Shown here piece by piece: positions 28,622 to 37,772 of a DNA stretch of 64,000 nucleotides. The notes beneath the pieces were generated by a model. That model saw nothing but the letters and a program-made list of their open reading frames with translations, did no database searches and was not told the DNA's origin. The stretch lies in NCBI GenBank assembly GCA_030681195.1, contig JAUXXJ010000005.1:1-64000 (forward strand), read 5' to 3'. This stretch comes from Rhodocyclaceae bacterium. GTDB taxonomy: Bacteria > Pseudomonadota > Gammaproteobacteria > Burkholderiales > Rhodocyclaceae. The translations under genes were made by a program, and so were the position numbers. The first letter of the stretch is position 1; the number at the start of each line of letters is the position of its first letter.

Positions 28622-29154
28622 GCGAAATAGGCCGTCAGCAGTTCCTGTGCGGCGTTGCGCTCTCGCGCCTGACCAGCGCGAATCGCGTCGAACAGGCTCA
28701 GCATGGCGTAGAGCTTTTCATCGCGCAGCGCGGCCTCGGGAACCGTCGGATAAAGCGGTACCAGGCTTAGACCACGCACCGCTCCCTTGGCACTGGGCCA
28801 GACCGGCACCGGATCGGAGGATGGCGCGATGATTGTATTCAGTGGTGGTGCGGCATAGCCGGTGGGCAAGCCCCGGCTCAAGCTGCCGAAAAGCGGCGGG
28901 AAGGCGTATTTCGCCCCCGTCAGCAAAAATTCCTTGAGCTGCGGTCTCAGCAGCATTGGGCGTCGTTCCTGAAACAACAACAGACGAGCGGCAGCAGCCC
29001 GCTTGAGTGAGGCATGCACCGCCGAAACTGCCAATCCTGTTCGTTCCGCCAACTCGGGATAGGTTACACCCCCCTCACCGCGACTCAGCAAAGCCAGCAA
29101 GACCAGCAGGTCTTGCGGCTTGAGTACGGGTTGGCGATTGGCGAGCTTGGACAT
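28618..29154 (-). CDS. Winged-helix regulator, putative antitoxin partner
   Basis: A 178-residue protein with an N-terminal helix-turn-helix (VTYPELAERTGLAVSAVHASLKRAAA), similar in size and layout to DNA-binding antitoxins of AbiE-like pairs. Directly repeated sequence in its AT-rich promoter (29164-29240) suggests autoregulation. Confidence 0.75.
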   Translation of the reverse strand: MSKLANRQPVLKPQDLLVLLALLSRGEGGVTYPELAERTGLAVSAVHASLKRAAAARLLLFQERRPMLLRPQLKEFLLTGAKYAFPPLFGSLSRGLPTGYAAPPLNTIIAPSSDPVPVWPSAKGAVRGLSLVPLYPTVPEAALRDEKLYAMLSLFDAIRAGQARERNAAQELLTAYFA

Positions 29155-29163
29155 TCTTGTTTC

Positions 29164-29240
29164 AAGAAATGAGAATATTAATAAAGAACTTTATTTAATC
29201 ATTATGATAAAGTCAATATTCTTATTTTAAGAAATGAGAA
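29164..29240. promoter_or_regulatory. Probable operator/promoter of the AbiE-like pair
   Basis: AAGAAATGAGAA occurs at 29164-29175 and again at 29229-29240, and GAGAATATT is answered by AATATTCT. The region is strikingly AT-rich in a GC-rich setting, and no other gene uses it. Confidence 0.6.
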
Positions 29241-29297
29241 AAAGCGGCGACTGTGGTGGTTTTTCGCTGTTCGCGAATAGCGAAAGGAAAAGTCCTT

Positions 29298-30071
29298 TTA
29301 CTTCAGCGCGGTTTGCACCCCATCCCAGAAGCCGATGCGCGCCTGCACGGCCGCGCGTGCGGCGGCTTGCGCTTCGGTGAGTTTCGCCGCGTCGCCGCCC
29401 ACCAGTTCATTGACCATGAGCAGCGCGAGCGGGGCGTGGAAATCTTCGTCGAGGTGGATGTGGCGTTCGAGGTAGAAGTGGAAGGCCGGCGCGGTTTTGG
29501 CGTCGATGCCCATTTTCGCCAGCAGGGCGCGGAACATCGCCGGGATGATGTGCTCGCGGCCGACGGCGAAGGCGGCGCCGACGACATGGGGCTTGCCGGT
29601 GGCGATGAAATCGAAGGTGGAACGCATGAATTGCGCGGCGGCCGGCGGGGCGATGTTCAGTGCCAGTGCAGCGTCAAAACCTTTGGCGGCGGCGGTTGCG
29701 GCGAAGCGGATCGCGGGCGCGGGATCGACGCCGACTTCGCGCATCGCGTCGCAGTACAGCTCGAAGTGGCTGGCGTGCGTCGGGTTGCCGGCGGCGTCGG
29801 GCAGGCCGTCGTCGCATTCCTCGCCGACGACGATCTGGTTGATGAAGAAACGCACTTCGGCGCTGCCGCGCGGTGTCCACGGGATGGTCGTCGGCGCGAT
29901 GTAGCCTTGCAGGCACTTGAGCAGGGACATGAAGTCCCAGACCGAATAGATGTGGTGCGCCATGAACACGCGCAGGTCGTCGAGGTTTTGCACACGCGCG
30001 TAGAGCGGGTGGGCGTTGAGGGCAGGCGCGAGATCGGCGACGACCTCGGGGGTGAAGGATGCGGTGCTCAT
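29298..30071 (-). CDS. DUF3050 family protein (heme-oxygenase-like fold)
   Basis: The protein matches DUF3050 by LYARVQNLDDLRVFMAHHIY, VWDFMSLLKCLQ, SHFELYCDAM and FYLERHIHLDEDFHAPLA; several paired His and Glu could bind metal as in heme-oxygenase-like diiron proteins. The start is ATG 30071, with CAGGAAC upstream, rather than the ATG 18 bases earlier. It is the last gene of a run GNAT-nifZ-DUF3050. Function unknown. Confidence 0.8.
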   Translation of the reverse strand: MSTASFTPEVVADLAPALNAHPLYARVQNLDDLRVFMAHHIYSVWDFMSLLKCLQGYIAPTTIPWTPRGSAEVRFFINQIVVGEECDDGLPDAAGNPTHASHFELYCDAMREVGVDPAPAIRFAATAAAKGFDAALALNIAPPAAAQFMRSTFDFIATGKPHVVGAAFAVGREHIIPAMFRALLAKMGIDAKTAPAFHFYLERHIHLDEDFHAPLALLMVNELVGGDAAKLTEAQAAARAAVQARIGFWDGVQTALK

Positions 30072-30101
30072 GGTTGTTCCTGTGCGCAAAAGGCGCGCAT
30101 T

Positions 30102-30371
30102 TTACGCGCCGGCCGTCAGCTCCTCGGGCATGCAGCCGATGGGTACGCCGAGGGTTTTTTCTTCGCCACTTTCAAAGCGCACGAGGTAAATATCCTGCTT
30201 CGGCAGATCGGCGACATGGCCGACATTGACCACCACGCCACGCGTGCCGGCGGCGGCGATCAGCGCGTTGGGTTCGATATCCGGGATCAGGCTGGCGCCA
30301 TCCTCGGCCAGTTCGTCGTTGAAAAGATCGGTGGCGGCGAAGACCATCTCGCCCATCTCGAATTTGCTCAT
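30102..30371 (-). CDS. nifZ: NifZ-like protein
   Basis: An 89-residue protein. The N-terminal FEMGEMVFAATDLFNDE and the core GTRGVVVNVGHVADLPKQDI-YLVRFESG with IGCMPEEL follow the NifZ pattern (one SH3-like module ending VGCxxEEL). NifZ helps P-cluster formation in the MoFe protein. It lies 11 bases after GNAT and 30 bases before DUF3050. Confidence 0.85.
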   Translation of the reverse strand: MSKFEMGEMVFAATDLFNDELAEDGASLIPDIEPNALIAAAGTRGVVVNVGHVADLPKQDIYLVRFESGEEKTLGVPIGCMPEELTAGA

Positions 30372-30382
30372 TGCATGCTCCC

Positions 30383-30832
30383 TTACAGTTGTTTGCGCCG
30401 TACCACCATCGCCGACTTTTCGAAGCCGAGCTTCGCGTAGAAGGCGAGGGCAGGGGCGTTGTTCTCATCCGCCAGCAGCGTGACGCGGCCCATGCCCTGT
30501 GCCTTCGCCCAGTCGAATACATGTTCAACCAGACGGCGACCGAGGCCGTCGCCACGCTGGGCCTTGCTCACGATCACGTCCTCCAGCAGCACGACCGGCG
30601 TGCCCAAGGCCGTGCTGATAGTGATCAAAGCATTTGCCATGCCGGCCACCTTACCGTCGACGCGCAACACGAACAGGCGGCCGAGGGCGGGGGTGTTGAG
30701 AATGGTCTGCAGCCCGGCCAGTTGGCGTTCCCGCTCGGGCTGGAAGTCGCTCTCCAAGGTGAACAGCTCGTGCAGCAGATCGGCCATCGCGGGCAGATCA
30801 GCGGCAATGGCGAAGTCGATGGTGGCGTGCAT
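30383..30832 (-). CDS. GNAT-family N-acetyltransferase
   Basis: The fold is shown by LLEDVIVSKAQRGDGLGRRLVEHVF (acetyl-CoA loop RGxGxGxxL), TLLADENNAPALAFYAKLGF and the C-terminal strand. ATG 30832 gives a standard 149-residue protein; the frame opens further upstream (ATG 30877 and 30952). The last residues (EKSAMVVRRKQL) coincide with a diverged copy of the dispersed repeat. It leads nifZ and DUF3050. The substrate is unknown. Confidence 0.82.
   Translation of the reverse strand: MHATIDFAIAADLPAMADLLHELFTLESDFQPERERQLAGLQTILNTPALGRLFVLRVDGKVAGMANALITISTALGTPVVLLEDVIVSKAQRGDGLGRRLVEHVFDWAKAQGMGRVTLLADENNAPALAFYAKLGFEKSAMVVRRKQL
30396..30420 (-). repeat. Possible diverged repeat copy 7, at GNAT C-terminus
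   Basis: Minus strand AAAAGTCGGCGATGGTGGTA then CGGCG, four or five mismatches to the core. GNAT proteins often end in similar residues, so chance is possible. Confidence 0.4.
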
Positions 30833-30925
30833 GTCGGGTTTGCTACAAAGAGGTGGCAAGGAGGGCGTCTGCTTCATACAAATGGAACGGGGCAGTAACG
30901 CGTTGGCAGGTTGGCCCCAAGCGCC

Positions 30926-30940
30926 GCAAGGCCCATGCCA
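30926..30940 (-). promoter_or_regulatory. Sigma54 (-24/-12) promoter for GNAT-nifZ-DUF3050
   Basis: Minus strand TGGCATG-N4-TTGC, GG and GC 10 bases apart. Transcription would start near 30914. No TGT-N10-ACA was found in the next 100 bases upstream. Confidence 0.65.
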
Positions 30941-31025
30941 GCACAAGGCCATGACGGGCGTGGATATTGCATGACTCGACCGCCATGGCCAACCATTTCA
31001 ATTCACTCAAGGTGTTCAGCGACTG

Positions 31026-34000
31026 ATGGACAGGTTCGCCGCACTGCTCGGACGGCTCTCCGTATCGCGCAAGCTGCTGCTGATCTATCTGCTCGACCTG
31101 ACGGCGGTGATTTTCATCACCTCGATCCTGATCGAGGAGAAGTTTATCGCCATCGATTTTGCCCGCAAGGAGCTTGCCGGCAATACCTACATCGTCAGCG
31201 TGCGCGAGGCTCTGTTCGGCACTGTGGCCGTACACGATGGCGGAGACAAGGCCCCACTGTCCGGTCTGCGCGTCGGGGTTCGACAGGCCGAGCAGGTTCA
31301 TGGCCAGGGCATGGCGGCTGCGGAGCTTGCCGGGACCATTGAGACGGCGTTGGAAGCGCTGGCCGGCAGCGCGCAGACGGTGGTGGCGAGCCACAAGGCT
31401 TTTCAGAGCGGCCGCCAATTGCTGACCCGCATCGGCGACCAGTCGAACCTGATCCTCGATCCTGATCTCGACAGCTACTACACCATGTCGCTGACCGTGT
31501 TGCGCTTTCCCGAACTGCTCGAACAGCTGTTGAACTATCGCAGCCTTCCTGCGGGCAGTGACAAGACGCAGTTCCTCATTTCGCAAGGAAGGCTGGCCGC
31601 GTTGCGCGAAGGCATCGAGGCCGACTACCGCGCGGCCTATGCCGGCAATCCGGCGCATACCTTGATGGCCCGGCTGGACGCGACGCGCGCACAACTGCTC
31701 GCGTCGCTCGATGCGCTGCTGGCGGCCGAAGCCTATGCTGCCGCACCTTTGCGCGTTGCCCGCTTGCAGGCCATTGAGGCAACCCACGCCGCCTGGCAGG
31801 CCACGTCCGCGAGTCTCGACGAACTGCTGCGGGCGCGCGTCGACCTGCTGTTCCAGCGCATGTGGCTGCACCTGAGCATGGCGGCGGCCTTGCTGGCGCT
31901 GATTCTGTTCCTGGTGTTTTTCGTGGCGCGCCTGATCGCGCTGCCTTTGCGCCGCCTCGCCCAGGTGGCCGACCGCGTGCAGGCGACCAACGACTACACC
32001 TTGCGTGCCACATGGGATAGCGGCGACGAGATCGGCCAGCTCGTCACCGGTTTCAACAACATGCTGGCGCGCCTCGACCGCGAACGGATCGTCCAGCAGG
32101 AGCTTACCGCACAGGCACGCGCGGCGGCAGCGCAACAGGAGTTGATCGAGGCCATTCCGATCCCGCTGCTGGTGACCAGTGTGCCGGAGCATCGCGTCTT
32201 GCACACCAACGCGCCGGCTGCCGCCTGGGTCGATGCGGCGCGCGAAGACCCCTGGGGCATTGGCCTCGACCGCAGTGCGCGTGCCCGCTTTTTCCAGCGA
32301 CTGGCCGACGAAGGGGCGGCGCAAGAGTTCGAGGTGCGCTGGACTGGCCCGTGCGGATCGGCCTGGGCCCTGCTGTCGGCAGCGCGGCTGCGCTATCAGG
32401 GGCAGGATGCAGTATTGACCACCTTTGCGCCGATCAACACCATCAAGCGCCTCGAAGCGCGCCTGCGCCTGTGGGCGACCATCTTCGAGGCGACCTCGGA
32501 AGGCATCCTGGTGATCGACCGGCAGAACATCATCCTGCTGGCCAATACGGCGCTGGCGCGCGCCACCGGCTACCGCATCGACGAGATGCTCGGCCGCGAT
32601 CCGGAATTCCTGCATGCGCCAAGTGCCGGCGACGAGGCGCATCCCGGCCTGCTTGAGCGGGTGGCCGAAGCAGGTTCGTGGCAGGGCGAGTTTCTGCTCA
32701 GGAAAAAGAACGGCGCGGTCACGCCGCACTGGCTGGTGCTCAACACCGTGCGCGACGAATTGGGCGAAGCGAGCCACATCATCGCGCTGCTGGTCGATAT
32801 CAGCGAGCGCAAGGCGCAGGAAGAAAAAATCCGCCACCTCGCGCATCACGACGCGCTCACCGGCCTGCCCAACCGGCTGCTGTTCGACGAACGCCTGCGC
32901 ATGTCGCTGCAGCAGGCCGATCGTCACCACGAGCGTGTCGCGCTGTTGTTCATCGACCTCGACCGCTTCAAGAACATCAACGACTCGCTCGGTCATCACG
33001 TCGGCGACGGTCTGCTGCAATCCGTCGCCGGGCGGCTCACCGAGGCAGTGCGCGCTGGCGATACTGTCTGTCGTCAGGGCGGCGACGAATTCGTCATCAT
33101 CCTCAATGCGGTCGAGGACGTGCAGGAAGTCGCCCACGTCGTCGAGCGCCGCCTGATCCCGCTGGTGCTGCAGACGCATCAAGTCTGCGACGTCGCCCTG
33201 CACATCTCCTGCAGCGTCGGCATCGCGATCTATCCGGACGATGCGGCCGACATGGAAACCCTGATGCGCCATGCCGACTCTGCCATGTACAGCGCCAAGG
33301 CCAGCGGCCGCAACAATTTCCAGTTCTTCAGCGCCGAGATGAACCGCGACGCGGTCGAACGCCTCAACATCGAGACGCACTTGCAATCGGCGCTGGAAAA
33401 TCGCGAACTGGAACTGCATGTCCAACCCATCGTCGATTGCCGCAGCGGCGCGCTGGTGTCCGTCGAGGCACTGATGCGCTGGCGCCAGCCGGCGCTGGGC
33501 ATGATTCCGCCGACCAAGTTCATCTCCATCGCCGAGGAAAACGGCCAGATCCACGAGATCGGTCGCTGGGCGCTGGTCGAAGCCTGCCGCTTGCACCAGT
33601 ACTGGGTAGAAGAGGGGCTGGGGCGACTGCCGATTGCCGTCAATGTCTCGGCCGTGCAATTCCGTCGCGGCGATTTTGTCGATACCGTGCGGACGGTGCT
33701 CGCAGAAAGTGGCATGCCGGCGGAATTCCTGCAACTCGAACTGACCGAGTCGCTGATGATGACCGAAAGCGAACGCAACCTCGCCGACATCCAGGGCCTC
33801 AAGGCGCTGGGCGTTGGCTTGTCGCTCGACGATTTCGGCACCGGCTATTCCAGTCTCAGCTACCTGCACCGCCTGCCGCTCGACAAGCTGAAGATCGACC
33901 GCAGCTTCGTGCGCGACATGATCGACGATCCGGCCGACATGGCGATCACCCGCGCGATCGTCAACCTCGGCGGCACCCTCGGGCTGCGCGTGGTGGCCGA

Positions 34001-34160
34001 AGGCGTCGAGCATGCCGAAGAACTCAAGGCCTTGCGCGAACTTGGTTGCGACGAGGTGCAGGGCTATCTGTTCTCGCCGCCGCTGCCCGCGCATGAACTG
34101 GCGGCCTGGCTGGATGAGTTCCGCGCGGCGCCGTGGGTCGGCGCAGCGGCGGTTGTCTAG
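31026..34160 (+). CDS. Membrane HAMP-PAS-GGDEF-EAL protein
   Basis: The 1044-residue protein has an N-terminal membrane helix (about 17-36, LLLIYLLDLTAVIFITSILI), a periplasmic helical sensor of about 240 residues, and a second helix near 280-305 (MAAALLALILFLVFFVARLI) followed by HAMP. A degenerate PAS and a PAS domain come next, then GGDEF (motif near residue 684, intact) and EAL (VEALMRW near 811; DDFGTGYSS). It can in principle both make and break c-di-GMP. It is divergent from the GNAT-nifZ genes; the ligand is unknown. Confidence 0.92.
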   Translation: MDRFAALLGRLSVSRKLLLIYLLDLTAVIFITSILIEEKFIAIDFARKELAGNTYIVSVREALFGTVAVHDGGDKAPLSGLRVGVRQAEQVHGQGMAAAELAGTIETALEALAGSAQTVVASHKAFQSGRQLLTRIGDQSNLILDPDLDSYYTMSLTVLRFPELLEQLLNYRSLPAGSDKTQFLISQGRLAALREGIEADYRAAYAGNPAHTLMARLDATRAQLLASLDALLAAEAYAAAPLRVARLQAIEATHAAWQATSASLDELLRARVDLLFQRMWLHLSMAAALLALILFLVFFVARLIALPLRRLAQVADRVQATNDYTLRATWDSGDEIGQLVTGFNNMLARLDRERIVQQELTAQARAAAAQQELIEAIPIPLLVTSVPEHRVLHTNAPAAAWVDAAREDPWGIGLDRSARARFFQRLADEGAAQEFEVRWTGPCGSAWALLSAARLRYQGQDAVLTTFAPINTIKRLEARLRLWATIFEATSEGILVIDRQNIILLANTALARATGYRIDEMLGRDPEFLHAPSAGDEAHPGLLERVAEAGSWQGEFLLRKKNGAVTPHWLVLNTVRDELGEASHIIALLVDISERKAQEEKIRHLAHHDALTGLPNRLLFDERLRMSLQQADRHHERVALLFIDLDRFKNINDSLGHHVGDGLLQSVAGRLTEAVRAGDTVCRQGGDEFVIILNAVEDVQEVAHVVERRLIPLVLQTHQVCDVALHISCSVGIAIYPDDAADMETLMRHADSAMYSAKASGRNNFQFFSAEMNRDAVERLNIETHLQSALENRELELHVQPIVDCRSGALVSVEALMRWRQPALGMIPPTKFISIAEENGQIHEIGRWALVEACRLHQYWVEEGLGRLPIAVNVSAVQFRRGDFVDTVRTVLAESGMPAEFLQLELTESLMMTESERNLADIQGLKALGVGLSLDDFGTGYSSLSYLHRLPLDKLKIDRSFVRDMIDDPADMAITRAIVNLGGTLGLRVVAEGVEHAEELKALRELGCDEVQGYLFSPPLPAHELAAWLDEFRAAPWVGAAAVV

Positions 34161-34684
34161 TCCCGCACTTTCGGCGTTGCCGCAGCGGCAGCGAACCATG
34201 TCTCCAGCGCGGCGCGCTGTGCCGGCAATTCGGCCCCGACACCACCAGTGAAATGCCGCCACGCCGGCAGATATTCCGCCGCGACGATGGTCAGGAAGGG
34301 GATGTCTTCGGCCATGACGGCCAGCATTTCGGCGGCGAGACCTTCTCCCTCGGCTTCGAGCGGGCCGAAGCGGTTGGCGATGGCGAGGTCGGCATGCGCT
34401 TCGAGGGCGCGACGCAAGGCGTGGCTGGCCATGGCCAGACTGCCGGTGTCAACGGAACAGGATGCCGAGCCACTACCGAGATTCTGGAACAGCGGGTAGC
34501 GTGTGCCGTCGTGCAGATCGAGCAGCACCGTGCCGGTTTTGTCGTCGGCGGTGCGTTGCTGGATCAGGCCGTGGACATTGTGCCCGGCCAGAATCAGTGC
34601 GGCGGAAAATTCGCCGACCAGCACGTCGGCGGCGCGGCGGTCAGCCGAGACAATGGCAGCGATGGCGGCGATCGGTGGGGTCAT
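34157..34684 (-). CDS. DUF2478 family protein, mod-linked
   Basis: The 175-residue protein fits DUF2478 (IAAIVSADRRAADVLVGEF, VLLDLHDG, ADLAIANRFGPLEAEGEGL, FLTIVAAEYLPAWRHF), which is often encoded with molybdate transport genes and resembles the THEP1 nucleotide-triphosphatase fold without a full P-loop. It is the last gene of the mod operon, 4 bases after modC. Function not known. Confidence 0.8.
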   Translation of the reverse strand: MTPPIAAIAAIVSADRRAADVLVGEFSAALILAGHNVHGLIQQRTADDKTGTVLLDLHDGTRYPLFQNLGSGSASCSVDTGSLAMASHALRRALEAHADLAIANRFGPLEAEGEGLAAEMLAVMAEDIPFLTIVAAEYLPAWRHFTGGVGAELPAQRAALETWFAAAAATPKVRD

Positions 34685-34688
34685 GCGC

Positions 34689-35747
34689 TCAGCCTAGCAC
34701 GGCCACAGCCTTGACCTGCGCCCAGACATCCACGCCCGGCGCGAGCTCCAGCGCGGCGGCGGAACGGCGCGTGAGGCGCGCCAGCAGCGAGCGTTCTCCG
34801 GCCTCCACGCGCGCCAGCAGCAGCGTCGGATGCGCGTCATCGGCGAGTTCGCGCACCGTGACGCGGAAGTGGTTGAGGATGCTGGTGCCGCTCGGCTCCG
34901 CACGCGCGAGGCTCACGTCGCGCGCCAGCACGCGCACGCGCAGGCGCTTGCCGACGGGATGGCCCTCGTCGCGCACCCACAGGCTGCCGCCGGGAAATTC
35001 GACGCGGGCGAGGTGCCATGTGTGGTCGATCTCGGCCACGGTCGCGTCGAGTACCACGCCGGCATCCTCGCCGAGGCGAATGGGCAGATCGGCGCGCGCC
35101 AGCGTCTCGGCCAGCGGCCCTGCCGCAACGACGCGGCCGGCATCAAGCGCGACGATGTGGTCGGCCAGCCGCGCCACCTCGTCCGGCGCGTGGCTGACGT
35201 AGAGCACGGGAATCTTCAGCGTCTCGTGCAACTGTTCGAGATAGGGCAGGATTTCCCGCTTGCGCGCGAGGTCGAGCGCGGCGAGCGGTTCGTCCATCAA
35301 CAACAGGCGCGGTTGCGTCAGTAGCGCGCGGGCGATGGCGACGCGCTGACGCTCGCCGCCGGAGAGACGGTCGGGCTTGCGGTCGAGCAGGGCGCCGATG
35401 CCGAGCATGTCGATGATGTTTGAAAAGTCGGCGTTGGTGGGACGGCGCTTCGTGCCGTAATCGAGGTTGCCGCGCACCGTGAGATGCGCAAACAGGCTTG
35501 CCTCCTGAAACACGTAACCGAGCGGCCGTTGATGCGTCGGCAAAAAAACGTTTTCGTCCTGCCAGACCTCGCCATCGAACATCAGCCGTCCACCGGGTAC
35601 CCGCTCCAGCCCGGCAATGGCGCGCAATAGCGTGGTCTTGCCCGAGCCGGAGTGACCGAACAGCGCGGTGACGCCGGACGAGGGCAGCGACAAATCCACG
35701 TCGAGCGTGAAGCCGGGGTAATCGAGTTTGAAGCGCGCTTCGATCAT
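34689..35747 (-). CDS. modC: Molybdate ABC transporter ATP-binding protein
   Basis: ModC powers molybdate import. The 352-residue protein has Walker [10 protein letters not shown] (residues 31-39), signature [15 protein letters not shown], Walker [13 protein letters not shown], and a C-terminal Mop-type oxyanion domain (about 290-350). ATG 35747 overlaps modB's stop by four bases; the frame continues far upstream but that part is a shadow of modB. Repeat copy 8 is read in antisense as RRPTNADF in the helical subdomain between Q-loop and signature. Confidence 0.95.
   Translation of the reverse strand: MIEARFKLDYPGFTLDVDLSLPSSGVTALFGHSGSGKTTLLRAIAGLERVPGGRLMFDGEVWQDENVFLPTHQRPLGYVFQEASLFAHLTVRGNLDYGTKRRPTNADFSNIIDMLGIGALLDRKPDRLSGGERQRVAIARALLTQPRLLLMDEPLAALDLARKREILPYLEQLHETLKIPVLYVSHAPDEVARLADHIVALDAGRVVAAGPLAETLARADLPIRLGEDAGVVLDATVAEIDHTWHLARVEFPGGSLWVRDEGHPVGKRLRVRVLARDVSLARAEPSGTSILNHFRVTVRELADDAHPTLLLARVEAGERSLLARLTRRSAAALELAPGVDVWAQVKAVAVLG
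35423..35448 (+). repeat. Short interspersed repeat copy 8, in modC (antisense)
   Basis: AAAAGTCGGCGTTGGTGGGA then CGGCGC, two mismatches to the core. In modC (minus) it encodes RRPTNADF. Confidence 0.8.
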
Positions 35748-36418
35748 TTCTTTTTTCCGGTCGGGTTCAGCGTGTAGAGCGCGAGCAGGACGAGGAAGGA
35801 GAACACCACCATGCCGCCGGACAGCCAGTGTGCCTGCGCGTATTCGAGCGCTTCGACGTGGTCGTAGATCTGCACCGAGACGACGCGCGTCTTGTCCGGG
35901 ATGTTGCCGCCGATCATCAGCACCACGCCGAATTCGCCGACAGTGTGGGCGAAGCCGAGAATGGTGGCGGTGAGGAAACCCGGCTTCGCCAGCGGCACGG
36001 CCACCGTGAAGAAGGCATCGAGCGGCTTCGCGCCGAGTGTCGCGGCCACTTCGAGCGGCCGGTCGCCGACGCCCTCGAAGGCGTTCTGCAACGGCTGCAC
36101 GACGAAGGGCAGCGAGTAGAACACCGAGGCCACCACCAAGCCGGCAAAGCTGAAGGGCAAGAGGCCGATGCCCGCCCATTGCGTGAACTGCCCGACCGGC
36201 CCGTTCGGCCCCATCAGCAGCAGCAGGTAGAAACCAAGCACGGTCGGCGGCAGCACGATGGGCATGGCCACCACCGCGCCCACCGGCCCCTTCCACCCAG
36301 AGCGGGTGCGCGCCAGCCACCAGGCGAGCGGCGTGCCGAGCACGAGCAGGATTGCGGTAGTGACCGTGGCAAGCTTGATGGTGAGCCAGATCGCGCCAAG
36401 ATCGGATGGGCTAAGCAT
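35744..36418 (-). CDS. modB: Molybdate ABC transporter permease
   Basis: The 224-residue permease has five to six membrane helices ([54 protein letters not shown]) and the EAA loop for ModC contact ([21 protein letters not shown]). It starts 6 bases after nifQ. Confidence 0.95.
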   Translation of the reverse strand: MLSPSDLGAIWLTIKLATVTTAILLVLGTPLAWWLARTRSGWKGPVGAVVAMPIVLPPTVLGFYLLLLMGPNGPVGQFTQWAGIGLLPFSFAGLVVASVFYSLPFVVQPLQNAFEGVGDRPLEVAATLGAKPLDAFFTVAVPLAKPGFLTATILGFAHTVGEFGVVLMIGGNIPDKTRVVSVQIYDHVEALEYAQAHWLSGGMVVFSFLVLLALYTLNPTGKKK

Positions 36419-36424
36419 GGGCGT

Positions 36425-36991
36425 TCACTCCTCGGGGGCGAAGCATTTTGCGTAATCGGCGCATTCGCCGCAGGAGGGCGCCGGGCAAACGTAGATGCCG
36501 TCGCGCGAGCAGTAGTGGCGGTAGATGAATTTCTTCCACTTCATGTCGCCGACGTTGAGCGCGGCCAGCGCCGGGAATGCAGTTTGCATCAGCACGGAAA
36601 GTTCGCCGCGATTAGCGAGGCCCAAATCCTGCCAGAGGTGGTCGCGGCCGGCGCAGCCATACGCCACGATGCGCGCCATCCAGTCGAAGATTTGCGCTGG
36701 ACCGCCGCGATAGTCGAGCAGCAGGGCGATCAGGTCGTCGATCTCGGGAATGTCCTCGCACTTGCCGTTTTCCAGACGCAGATGCGGGCCGGGGAAATAG
36801 GCTTGCCAGAGCGCCTCGAAATCAGACGGCGCAAGGCCCAGCGTCGCAGGCAGGATGCCCTCGTCGAGCGCGCGGCCGGCGAGCATGCTAGCTATGATCG
36901 GGCGTAACGGGTCGCCCGAAAAGTCGGCGCTGGCAGGACGGCGCAGCAGTTCGTCCGTCAACGATTCGCGGCATTCGCGCAGGGGGAGCAT
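36425..36991 (-). CDS. nifQ: NifQ, molybdenum donor for FeMo-co synthesis
   Basis: NifQ is an Fe-S protein that delivers Mo to the NifEN/NifH complex. The diagnostic C-terminal motif C-x4-C-x2-C-x5-C is present (VCPAPSCGECADYAKCF), preceded by WKKFIYRHYC. The 188-residue length is normal. The gene sits between modA and modB with gaps of 4 and 6 bases, so Mo import and Mo delivery to nitrogenase are one transcript. Repeat copy 9 encodes RRPASADF near the N-terminus. Confidence 0.94.
   Translation of the reverse strand: MLPLRECRESLTDELLRRPASADFSGDPLRPIIASMLAGRALDEGILPATLGLAPSDFEALWQAYFPGPHLRLENGKCEDIPEIDDLIALLLDYRGGPAQIFDWMARIVAYGCAGRDHLWQDLGLANRGELSVLMQTAFPALAALNVGDMKWKKFIYRHYCSRDGIYVCPAPSCGECADYAKCFAPEE
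36919..36944 (+). repeat. Short interspersed repeat copy 9, in nifQ (antisense)
   Basis: AAAAGTCGGCGCTGGCAGGA then CGGCGC, a perfect match to the core. In nifQ (minus) it encodes RRPASADF. Confidence 0.88.
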
Positions 36992-36995
36992 GGCC

Positions 36996-37760
36996 CTATT
37001 TCTCGCCTGGTAGCGCGAAGCCGTAATTCACCATGATGCGCCGCGCTTCCGGGCTGCCCATGTAGGCGGCGAACTGCTTGGCCAGCTTGTTGGCGGCGGC
37101 GCGTTTGGTGATGATGAAGCCCTGATCCAGCGACTCGTGCAGCTTGTCGTCGATCAGCGCGTAGCCGCCCTTCACGGCCAGTTCCTTGTTCAGCGCCAGT
37201 GCCAGGGCAATGATGCCGATGTCGGCATTGCCGGTCTGCACGAATTGCGCCGTCTGGGCGATGTTCTCGCCCAAGACGAGACGATCCTGCACCGTGTCCC
37301 ACACGCCGGCGACGCGCAAGGCTTCCTCGGCGCGCTTGCCGTAGGGCGCGTGCTTCGGGTTGGCGATGGCAATCTTGCGGATCGACGGGGCGGCCAGATC
37401 GGCGAGGGTCATCTTGCTAGCGTCGCGCGTTTGGCTCCACAGCACGATGCGGCCGATGGCGTAACGCTCGGTTGGCGATGCCGCGAAGCCGTCTTTTTCC
37501 AGCAGGCGTGGATAGGCGATGTCGGCCGAGAAATACATGTCGAACGGCGCGCCCTGCCGGATCTGCGTGTAAAACTTGCCCGAGGAGCCGTAGATGGTCT
37601 CGACGGTTTTGCCGGGGTGAGTCCTGTTGAAGGTGGCGACGACTTCCTCCAGCGCAAACTTGAGATCCGCGGCAGCGGCGACGGTGACCTTGTCCGCCGC
37701 CCACAGCGGACCAGCGCAGACGAACAGAACGGCAGTGAAAAACGATTTGAGTGCGGACAT
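36996..37760 (-). CDS. modA: Periplasmic molybdate-binding protein
   Basis: The 254-residue protein has a Sec signal peptide (FFTAVLFVCAGPLWAA), then VTVAAAADLKFALEEVV, the ModA oxyanion-binding start, and IYGSSGKFYTQIRQGAPFDM, SADIAYP and NPKHAPYGKRAEEAL. It lies between modE and nifQ. Confidence 0.95.
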   Translation of the reverse strand: MSALKSFFTAVLFVCAGPLWAADKVTVAAAADLKFALEEVVATFNRTHPGKTVETIYGSSGKFYTQIRQGAPFDMYFSADIAYPRLLEKDGFAASPTERYAIGRIVLWSQTRDASKMTLADLAAPSIRKIAIANPKHAPYGKRAEEALRVAGVWDTVQDRLVLGENIAQTAQFVQTGNADIGIIALALALNKELAVKGGYALIDDKLHESLDQGFIITKRAAANKLAKQFAAYMGSPEARRIMVNYGFALPGEK

Positions 37761-37772
37761 GACGAATCTTTC

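Noticed and set aside
30843-34262. 1139-residue open frame opposite the GGDEF-EAL gene
   Set aside because: Long antisense frames are common in high-GC genes; no domains were seen, while the plus frame has complete HAMP, PAS, GGDEF and EAL motifs.
35748-36320. Upstream extension of the modC frame to a 543-residue protein
   Set aside because: The extra part is out of frame with modB over the same bases and is Arg/Gly-rich without family features; ModC starts at ATG 35747.
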